From Streptomyces speibonae (lineage in GTDB: Bacteria; Actinomycetota; Actinomycetes; Streptomycetales; Streptomycetaceae): DNA of 10,383 nt. Location: contig KL568551.1 of NCBI GenBank assembly GCA_000715605.1, positions 1,980 to 12,362 on the forward strand, in the 5' to 3' direction. Shown here piece after piece: positions 5,405 to 10,383 of this stretch. The notes below the pieces were generated by a model. The model had not been told where the DNA came from and made no database searches. It saw nothing but the letters and a program-made list of their open reading frames with translations. Within the stretch, counting starts at the first letter, position 1. Each line of letters opens with the position of its first letter. The position numbers and the translations under genes were made by a program.

Positions 5405-6697
5405 ATGATGCGTACGCGTCCGCTGAAGGTGGCGCTGCTGGGCTGTGGAGTGGTCGGCTCAGAGGTGGCGCGCATCATGACGACGCACGCCGACGACCTC
5501 GCCGCCCGGATCGGTGCCCCGGTGGAGCTCGCGGGCGTGGCCGTACGGCGGCCCGACAAGGTGCGCGAGGGCATCGACCCCGCGTTGGTCACCACCGACG
5601 CCACCGCGCTCGTCAAACGGGGCGACCTCGACATCGTCGTGGAGGTCATCGGCGGCATCGAGCCCGCCCGTACGCTCATCACCACCGCCTTCGAGCACGG
5701 CGCCTCCGTCGTCTCCGCCAACAAGGCCCTGCTCGCCCAGGACGGCGCCGCGCTGCACGCCGCCGCCGAGGAGCACGGCAAGGACCTCTACTACGAGGCC
5801 GCCGTCGCCGGCGCCATCCCGCTGATCCGCCCGCTGCGCGAGTCCCTCGCCGGCGACAAGGTCAACCGGGTGCTCGGCATCGTCAACGGCACCACCAACT
5901 TCATCCTCGACAAGATGGACACCACGGGCGCCGGCTACCAGGAGGCGCTCGACGAGGCCACCGCGCTCGGGTACGCCGAGGCCGACCCGACCGCGGACGT
6001 CGAGGGCTTCGACGCCGCTGCCAAGGCCGCCATCCTCGCCGGGATCGCCTTCCACACGCGCGTGCGCCTCGACGACGTCCACCGTGAGGGGATGACCGAG
6101 GTCACCGCCGCCGACTTCGCCTCCGCCAAGGGGATGGGCTGCACCATCAAGCTGCTCGCCATCTGCGAGCGGGCCGAGGACGGGGCGTCGGTCACCGCGC
6201 GGGTGCATCCCGCGATGATCCCGCTCAGCCACCCGCTCGCCTCCGTGCGCGGCGCCTACAACGCCGTGTTCGTCGAGTCCGACGCCGCCGGGCAGCTGAT
6301 GTTCTACGGCCCCGGCGCCGGCGGTGCGCCGACCGCCTCCGCCGTCCTCGGGGACCTAGTCGCCGTGGGGCGCAACCGGGTCGGCGGGACCACCGGGCCC
6401 GGTGAGTCCGCGTACGCCGCGCTGCCCGTCTCGTCCATGGGCGAGGTCGTCACGCGCTACCACATCAGCCTGGACGTGGCCGACAAACCGGGTGTTCTCG
6501 CCCAGGTCGCGACCGTGTTCGCGGAGCACGGCGTCTCGATCGACACGGTTCGCCAGCAGGGCAAGGACGGTGAGGCGTCGCTCGTCGTCGTCACGCACCG
6601 TGCGTCCGACGCCGCCCTCGGCGGGACAGTCGGCGCGTTGCGCAAGCTCGACACCGTGCGTGGTGTCGCCAGCATCATGCGGGTTGAAGGAGAGTAA
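5405..6697 (+). CDS. hom: Homoserine dehydrogenase
   Basis: NAD(P)H-dependent reduction of L-aspartate-4-semialdehyde to L-homoserine, the branch point toward threonine and methionine. The 430 residues match the family: Rossmann motif GCGVVG (13-18), SANKALL (104-110), YYEAAVAGAIP (129-139), NGTTNFI (161-167), and the catalytic region DPTADVEGFDAAAKAA with K207. A C-terminal ACT domain (~351-430, beginning RYHISLDVADKPGVLAQVA) is the expected site of threonine feedback inhibition. ATG occurs at 5405 and at 5408. GAGG at 5397-5400 is spaced better (7 bases) from 5408, so the protein may begin one residue later. Upstream in-frame GTGs (from 5357) lack a ribosome site. thrC follows after six bases, so the two are co-transcribed. 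Confidence 0.97.
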   Translation: MMRTRPLKVALLGCGVVGSEVARIMTTHADDLAARIGAPVELAGVAVRRPDKVREGIDPALVTTDATALVKRGDLDIVVEVIGGIEPARTLITTAFEHGASVVSANKALLAQDGAALHAAAEEHGKDLYYEAAVAGAIPLIRPLRESLAGDKVNRVLGIVNGTTNFILDKMDTTGAGYQEALDEATALGYAEADPTADVEGFDAAAKAAILAGIAFHTRVRLDDVHREGMTEVTAADFASAKGMGCTIKLLAICERAEDGASVTARVHPAMIPLSHPLASVRGAYNAVFVESDAAGQLMFYGPGAGGAPTASAVLGDLVAVGRNRVGGTTGPGESAYAALPVSSMGEVVTRYHISLDVADKPGVLAQVATVFAEHGVSIDTVRQQGKDGEASLVVVTHRASDAALGGTVGALRKLDTVRGVASIMRVEGE

Positions 6698-6703
6698 CCA
6701 GCA

Positions 6704-7762
6704 ATGACCCACCAGTGGCGCGGAATCATCGAGGAGTACCGGGACCGGCTGCCGGTATCCGACAGCACGCCGGTTGTGACGCTCCGTGAGGGCGGTACGC
6801 CGCTCGTGCCCGCGCAGGTGCTCTCCGAGCGCACGGGCTGCGAGGTGCACCTCAAGGTCGAGGGGGCGAACCCCACCGGGTCCTTCAAGGACCGCGGGAT
6901 GACCATGGCGATCTCCCGGGCGAAGGAGGAGGGCGCCCAGGCCGTCATCTGTGCCTCGACGGGCAACACGTCCGCCTCCGCCGCCGCGTACGGCGTGCGG
7001 GCCGGCATGGTCTCCGCAGTGCTCGTGCCGCAGGGCAAGATCGCGCTCGGCAAGATGGGCCAGGCGCTGGTCCACGGGGCGAAGATCCTCCAGGTCGACG
7101 GCAACTTCGACGACTGCCTCACGCTCGCCCGCGCGCTGAGCGACAACTACCCCGTCGCGCTGGTCAATTCGGTCAACCCGGTACGTATCGAGGGGCAGAA
7201 GACGGCCGCCTTCGAGATCGTGGACATGCTGGGCGACGCCCCCGACATCCATGTGCTTCCGGTGGGCAACGCGGGCAACATCACCGCGTACTGGAAGGGG
7301 TACAAGGAGTACGCCGCCGACGGGGTCAGCACCAGGACGCCGCGCATGTGGGGCTTCCAGGCGTCCGGCAGCGCGCCGATCGTGCGCGGCGAGGTCGTCA
7401 AGGACCCGTCGACCATCGCCACCGCCATCCGGATCGGCAACCCCGCCTCCTGGGAGTACGCGCTCGCCGCGCGGGACGAGTCCGGCGGTGCCATCGAAGA
7501 GGTGACGGACCGTGACATCCTGCGCGCCTACCGGCTGTTGGCCTCGCAGGAGGGCGTCTTCGTCGAGCCCGCGTCCGCCGCGTCGGTGGCCGGTCTGTTG
7601 AAGGCCGCCGAGCTGGGCAAGGTCGACCCGGGCCAGCGGATCGTGTGCACGGTCACCGGGAACGGTCTGAAGGACCCGGACTGGGCGGTCGCCGGTGCGC
7701 CGCAGCCGGTCACCGTTCCCGTCGACTCGGCGGCCGCAGCCCAGCGGCTCGGTCTCGTCTAG
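6704..7762 (+). CDS. thrC: Threonine synthase
   Basis: PLP enzyme that converts O-phospho-L-homoserine and water to L-threonine and phosphate. At 352 residues it is the short actinobacterial type. Elements seen: PLP lysine K62 in [11 protein letters not shown] (56-66), the STGNTSAS substrate loop (85-92), the PLP phosphate-binding loop PVGNAGN (186-192), EPASAAS (288-294) and TGNGLKDP (318-325). The start is ATG 6704 with ribosome site AAGGAGAG (6687-6694), which lies inside the last codons of hom, so the two genes are tightly coupled. Unlike many actinobacteria where hom, thrC and thrB are contiguous, thrB here begins 453 bases later. Confidence 0.97.
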   Translation: MTHQWRGIIEEYRDRLPVSDSTPVVTLREGGTPLVPAQVLSERTGCEVHLKVEGANPTGSFKDRGMTMAISRAKEEGAQAVICASTGNTSASAAAYGVRAGMVSAVLVPQGKIALGKMGQALVHGAKILQVDGNFDDCLTLARALSDNYPVALVNSVNPVRIEGQKTAAFEIVDMLGDAPDIHVLPVGNAGNITAYWKGYKEYAADGVSTRTPRMWGFQASGSAPIVRGEVVKDPSTIATAIRIGNPASWEYALAARDESGGAIEEVTDRDILRAYRLLASQEGVFVEPASAASVAGLLKAAELGKVDPGQRIVCTVTGNGLKDPDWAVAGAPQPVTVPVDSAAAAQRLGLV

Positions 7763-7800
7763 TCCCGGAGGGTTCGGTCCGGCCCCGGGGACGCTTCTCC

Positions 7801-7850
7801 GGGCAGGGCAGGGCAGGGCAGGGCAGAGCAGGGCCGGGCAGAGCAGGGGG
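7801..7850 (+). repeat. GGGCA pentanucleotide repeat (ten units), potential G-quadruplex
   Basis: Five perfect GGGCA units (7801-7825) are followed by GAGCA, GGGCC, GGGCA, GAGCA and GGGGG. The plus (mRNA-like) strand has at least four GGG runs separated by two bases, which fits the G-quadruplex pattern. The block starts 38 bases after the thrC stop and runs directly into a terminator hairpin. It is likely variable in copy number between strains. Confidence 0.9.
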
Positions 7851-7861
7851 CCGCCCCCTGC
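7843..7861 (+). terminator. Hairpin terminator of hom-thrC
   Basis: GCAGGGGG (7843-7850) and CCCCCTGC (7854-7861) form a perfect 8-bp GC-rich stem with loop CCG, 80 bases after the thrC stop. There is no T tract. Its position makes it the likely end of the hom-thrC transcript. Confidence 0.6.
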
Positions 7862-8024
7862 CTCCCGGAGCCCGTCCCCCCGACCCCTACCGCGCCGGAA
7901 TGCACAAGACCGGCGTAAGGGGGCGTCGACCTGGGGAAGTTATTTATAGGGGGTGCACAGGGGGCTCGCGACACGCATCGTGCGCCTCCCGTGCGCCCTA
8001 TGTCGCCACTCAACCTTCCTTCGA

Positions 8025-8030
8025 TAGGCT
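8025..8030 (+). promoter_or_regulatory. Candidate -10 box of thrB promoter
   Basis: TAGGCT fits the TAGNNT pattern. No good -35 is present at 17-18 bases, so support is weak. If used, the transcript would start near 8037 and carry a leader of ~180 bases. Confidence 0.35.
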
Positions 8031-8157
8031 GTACTGAACCCGCCCGCCGCATATGCCGCGGCAGTGCGTCGTCCCCACGGTCCGCAAAGCGGCCGGGAGC
8101 GGCGCGGACAGCGGCCGGCCAGCCCGGTCGGCGGCGGCCCCAGGGTTTCGTACGTCA

Positions 8158-8183
8158 TCGAATGTCCATCGAATGTCATTCGA
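8158..8183 (+). promoter_or_regulatory. Operator-like palindrome with extra half-site before thrB
   Basis: A perfect 15-bp inverted repeat TCGAATGTCATTCGA (8169-8183) is preceded by a third half-site TCGAATG (8158-8164), exactly 11 bp from the next. Equivalently, CATCGAATGTC occurs twice in tandem (8156-8166 and 8167-8177). It lies 15 bases before the thrB ribosome site. This geometry suggests a transcription factor binding one DNA face. The regulator is unknown. Confidence 0.6.
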
Positions 8184-8215
8184 CAGTCCCGCAGCTCAAG
8201 GAGAGTCTTCGAGCG

Positions 8216-9133
8216 ATGGCCGGTCCCGCCTTCCGAGCCGCCGCCGTCCGGGTGCGCGTCCCCGCCACCAGCGCCAACCTCGGGCCGGGCTACGACGCCT
8301 TCGGCCTCGCGCTGGGGCTCTACGACGACGTGGTCGTCCGGGTGGCCGACTCCGGGCTGCACATCGACATCGCCGGTGAGGGCAGCGACACCCTCCCGCG
8401 CGACGAGCGCCACCTGCTCGTACGGTCCCTGCGCACCGCCTTCGACCTGCTCGGCGGACAGCCGCGGGGCCTCGAGATCGTCTGCGCCAACCGGATCCCG
8501 CACGGCCGGGGTCTGGGCTCCTCCTCCGCCGCCATCTGCGCCGGCATCGTCGCCGCCCGCGCCGTCACGATAGGCGCCGAGGCCAAGCTCGACGACACCG
8601 CGATGCTCGAACTGGCCACCGAGATGGAAGGCCACCCCGACAACGTCGCCGCCTGTCTGCTGGGCGGATTCGCCCTGTCCTGGATGGAGGGCGGTGCCGC
8701 CCGCGCGATCAGGATGGAGCCCGCCGATTCCATCGTTCCGGTGGTTTTCGTGCCCGGAAAGCCGGTCCTCACCGAGACCGCGCGCGGACTGCTCCCGCGC
8801 ACCGTGCCGCACGTCGACGCCGCCACCAACGCGGGCCGTGCCGCCCTGCTCGTCGAGGCCCTGACCAGGCGCCCCGAGCTGCTGCTGCCCGCCACCGAGG
8901 ACCGCCTGCACCAGGAGTACCGCGCCCCGGCCATGCCCGAGAGCGCCGCCCTGGTGGAGCGGCTGCGCGGGGACGGCATCCCCGCGGTGATCTCCGGCGC
9001 CGGGCCGACGGTCATGGCGCTGGCCGACGCGGAGAGCGCCGACAAGGTCGAAGCACTGGCCGGCGCCGACTGGGCCGCCAATCGGCTCGGTCTGGATGTG
9101 CAGGGCGCGAGCGTGCTTCCGCTCGCCACCTGA
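8216..9133 (+). CDS. thrB: Homoserine kinase
   Basis: GHMP-superfamily kinase that phosphorylates L-homoserine with ATP to give O-phospho-L-homoserine, the substrate of ThrC. The 305 residues match the family length. The three GHMP motifs are present: PATSANLGPGYDAFG (16-30), the ATP-binding PHGRGLGSSSAA (95-106) and ISGAGPTVMAL (259-269). EGHPDN (138-143) is also typical. The start is ATG 8216, where family similarity begins. Ribosome site AAGGAG at 8198-8203 is 12 bases away, on the long side. An in-frame ATG at 8162 lies within the operator-like repeat and has no ribosome site. The 453-base gap from thrC, with terminator and operator-like sequences, indicates separate control from hom-thrC. 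Confidence 0.97.
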   Translation: MAGPAFRAAAVRVRVPATSANLGPGYDAFGLALGLYDDVVVRVADSGLHIDIAGEGSDTLPRDERHLLVRSLRTAFDLLGGQPRGLEIVCANRIPHGRGLGSSSAAICAGIVAARAVTIGAEAKLDDTAMLELATEMEGHPDNVAACLLGGFALSWMEGGAARAIRMEPADSIVPVVFVPGKPVLTETARGLLPRTVPHVDAATNAGRAALLVEALTRRPELLLPATEDRLHQEYRAPAMPESAALVERLRGDGIPAVISGAGPTVMALADAESADKVEALAGADWAANRLGLDVQGASVLPLAT

Positions 9134-9158
9134 CACACGGTTGCCGGATTTGGAGAGG

Positions 9159-9186
9159 GGGAATGTTTGTTGGATCCGGTAGTGTT
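9159..9186 (+). promoter_or_regulatory. Candidate rho promoter: SigR-like GGGAAT-N19-GTT overlapping TAGTGT
   Basis: GGGAAT (9159-9164) and GTT (9184-9186) are separated by 19 bases, which fits the thiol-oxidative-stress sigma factor SigR consensus GGAAT-N18/19-GTT. TAGTGT (9180-9185) overlaps it and fits a housekeeping -10, though no matching -35 is obvious. The leader to rho would be ~360 bases. Confidence 0.45.
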
Positions 9187-9338
9187 AACCTCAAGTCTGC
9201 ACCCGACCCCACCATGGCGAGGTGCCTCGTGTCCCCGTCCGGGACAGACATTCTTCCGGGAGCCCCCCAAGCCGCACTGTGTTCACTGCTACGTACGCAG
9301 GCAGTACGTCGTACGCGGATGCTGAGCGGCCCGACGGT

Positions 9339-9364
9339 GGGGGTACCCCCTCTGGGGGAGCTCC
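9339..9364. repeat. Palindromic GC element in rho leader
   Basis: The 12-bp palindrome GGGGGTACCCCC (9339-9350) is followed by TCT, then GGGGG (9354-9358) and palindrome GGAGCTCC (9357-9364). The central C run can pair with either G run. From memory, similar GGGGGTACCCCC...GGGGGAGC sequences recur between streptomycete genes, so this may be a dispersed intergenic repeat. Confidence 0.5.
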
Positions 9365-9553
9365 GGAACCGGTGCGACCACGCCACGTGACACTGGGTGC
9401 CACGGCTAGAGGAAGCGCCATCACCAGTCATCTCTTCCGCCGCTCAGGCGGACAACCGCCCCGGCACGGTTCGCACAGCAAGAACCGATGCCGGACAGCA
9501 CAACCGGTCGCCGAGCCAGACAGGCCGACGTCCGCTCCAGGGAAGGACCCTTC

Positions 9554-10383
9554 GTGAGCGACACCACCGATCTGATGGGCGCACGTGTCGAGGAGACCGC
9601 TGCCGCGCCCGCCACGGACGCTTCCGCGCCTGCCTCCGGTGCCGGCTCCCGGCGGCGCCGCGGTACCGGCCTCGAGGGCATGGTGCTGGCCGAGCTGCAA
9701 CAGGTCGCATCCGGTCTCGGAATCAGGGGCACCGCGCGCATGCGCAAGAGCCAGCTGATCGAGGTCATCAAGGAGGCGCAGGCCGCCGGCGGAGGTGCTT
9801 CCTCCGGGGAAGCCGCCCCGGCCAAGGCCGAGACCGCCGCCGAGACCAAGCCCAAGCGCCGCGCCACCTCCCGGACCCGTACGGGTGACACCGCGGAGAA
9901 GAAGGCGGACGCCAAGGCCGAGCAGGCCCCCGCCGAGAAGGCCGCGGCCCAGCAGCAGATCGAGATTCCGGGCCAGCCCTCCCCGAAGGCCTCGGCCGAG
10001 CAGGCCGAGGAGGCCGCTCCCGCCGAGCGCCGCCGCCGTCGCGCCACCGCCGACGCCGGAGCCCCGGCCGCGGCCGAGACGGTCGCCGCCGAGGCGAAGA
10101 CCGACTCCAAGGCCGAGACCCCGGCCCAGCCGCAGCAGCAGTCGCAGCAGCAGACCCAGCAGCAGTCGCAGCAGGGCGAGGGCAAGTCCGACCACGAGGG
10201 CGGCGAGGGCCGCCGCCGCGACCGCCGTGACCGCGGCCGTGACCGTGACCGTGGGGACCGCCAGGACCGCGGTGACCGCGGTGACCGCGGGGACCGCCGC
10301 AACAAGGGCGACGACCAGCAGCAGAACCAGCAGGGCGGCGGCCGTCAGAACCAGCAGGGCGGCGGCCGTCAGGACGACGGTTA
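9554..10383 (+). CDS. rho: Transcription termination factor Rho, N-terminal part (3' end cut by window)
   Basis: Hexameric RNA-dependent ATPase/helicase that ends transcription. Only the first 276 codons are present, with no stop before the right edge. The start is GTG 9554, with GGAAGGA (9541-9547) six bases upstream. Residues ~43-77 (GMVLAELQQVASGLGIRGTARMRKSQLIEVIKEAQ region) are the helical Rho N domain. From ~78 onward is the long actinobacterial insertion: Ala/Lys/Glu-rich, then Gln-rich (~194-212), then Arg/Asp/Gly repeats (RDRGDR type, ~223-247), then QNQQGGGR repeats. It is disordered, basic and RNA-binding in studied relatives. The RNA-binding and ATPase domains lie beyond the window. 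The thrB-rho neighbourhood is conserved in actinobacteria and supports the identification. Confidence 0.95.
   Translation, partial: MSDTTDLMGARVEETAAAPATDASAPASGAGSRRRRGTGLEGMVLAELQQVASGLGIRGTARMRKSQLIEVIKEAQAAGGGASSGEAAPAKAETAAETKPKRRATSRTRTGDTAEKKADAKAEQAPAEKAAAQQQIEIPGQPSPKASAEQAEEAAPAERRRRRATADAGAPAAAETVAAEAKTDSKAETPAQPQQQSQQQTQQQSQQGEGKSDHEGGEGRRRDRRDRGRDRDRGDRQDRGDRGDRGDRRNKGDDQQQNQQGGGRQNQQGGGRQDDG
10322..10369 (+). repeat. 24-bp perfect tandem duplication inside rho
   Basis: Two identical 24-bp copies (10322-10345 and 10346-10369) encode QNQQGGGR twice, directly after nine-base GACCGCGGT-type repeats around 10260-10290. The periods are multiples of three, so copy-number change keeps the frame. 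Confidence 0.9.

Larger units (their letters stand above)
7862..8215. other. Non-coding thrB upstream region
   Basis: No credible gene is seen in these 354 bases. It contains an unusual AT-rich patch (TTATTTATA at ~7940-7948) in otherwise GC-rich DNA, a candidate -10 (TAGGCT, 8025-8030), an inverted repeat GTCCGC/GCGGAC (8080-8085 and 8104-8109) and the TCGAATG repeats at 8158-8183. The frame of thrB is open upstream, but its codons there do not look like part of the protein. Confidence 0.6.
9134..9553. other. Long rho leader / promoter region with hairpins
   Basis: These 420 bases contain no gene I can support. Landmarks are a candidate promoter (9159-9186), hairpins GTCCC/GGGAC (9231-9245) and CGTAC/GTACG (around 9292-9308), a GGGGGTACCCCC palindrome followed by TCT and GGGGG (9339-9358), and a TCCGCC/GGCGGA hairpin (9436-9452). 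A C-rich, less structured stretch (~9453-9540) runs up to the ribosome site. A long leader is what one expects of an autoregulated rho gene. Confidence 0.55.

Noticed and set aside
8162..8215. thrB starting 18 codons earlier at ATG 8162
   Set aside because: No ribosome site precedes it, the segment lies in the operator-like repeat, and similarity to homoserine kinases begins at 8216.
7940..9136. 398-codon minus-strand open frame opposite thrB
   Set aside because: Antisense mirror of a confirmed GHMP kinase; Gly/His/Asp-rich composition without motifs.
9163..9390. 75-codon ORF in the rho leader with a GGAGAGG site before its ATG
   Set aside because: Its codons lack the third-position G/C bias of neighbouring genes, no family is recognised, and the best promoter lies inside it. 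A regulatory leader is more likely.
9421..10305. Minus-strand open frames opposite rho
   Set aside because: Leu/Gly- and Arg/Ser-rich mirrors of the low-complexity Rho insertion; the plus frame has a ribosome site and a recognisable Rho N domain.

Overview
The window is a high-GC actinobacterial chromosome segment, almost certainly from Streptomyces. The evidence is strong G/C bias at third codon positions, GTG starts, TAGNNT/TACNNT -10 boxes, and the gene order nrtL-lysA-hom-thrC-thrB-rho. From memory and unchecked, this order matches the S. coelicolor segment around SCO5349-SCO5357, where an actinomycete integrative and conjugative element (AICE) sits in a tRNA gene.

Left region (1-1951) is one end of an integrated element. 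A tyrosine recombinase, cut by the left edge, converges through a shared hairpin terminator on a small unrecognised wHTH-like gene that contains a rare TTA (bldA-type) leucine codon. A ~336-base non-coding stretch follows, with repeats that could be integrase or regulator sites. It runs into the 3' side of an intact tRNA-Arg(CCG) gene on the minus strand, which is the probable attachment site. The second att copy must lie left of the window.

Central region (2024-5173) is chromosomal backbone. It holds the tRNA promoter, a stand-alone receiver-domain response regulator, and nrtL (an ArgRS-derived protein with the N-terminal and DALR domains but no catalytic core), followed 17 bases later by lysA (diaminopimelate decarboxylase). 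The response regulator and nrtL both have a -10-like box ending six bases before a GTG, the layout of leaderless transcripts.

The threonine branch follows: hom and thrC in a tight operon (6-base gap), then a 453-base gap and thrB, apparently a separate unit. Lysine (LysA) and threonine (Hom, ThrB, ThrC) are the two arms of the aspartate family. Before hom there are three 24-bp tandem repeats and a strong inverted repeat enclosing a 15-codon mini-ORF. Between thrC and thrB there are GGGCA pentamer repeats (potential G-quadruplex), a terminator hairpin and a palindrome with an extra half-site.

Right end (9134-10383): a 420-base gap holds a candidate promoter matching both a TAGNNT -10 and the SigR pattern GGGAAT-N19-GTT, several hairpins and a C-rich stretch, all upstream of rho. 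Rho is cut by the right edge. What is visible is the Rho N domain and the long low-complexity insertion typical of actinobacteria.

Most genes here are ordinary primary metabolism. The least explained signals are the non-coding elements before hom, thrB and rho, the core-less ArgRS relative, and the small TTA-containing gene of the integrated element. I see no clear evidence for an entirely new multi-gene system.
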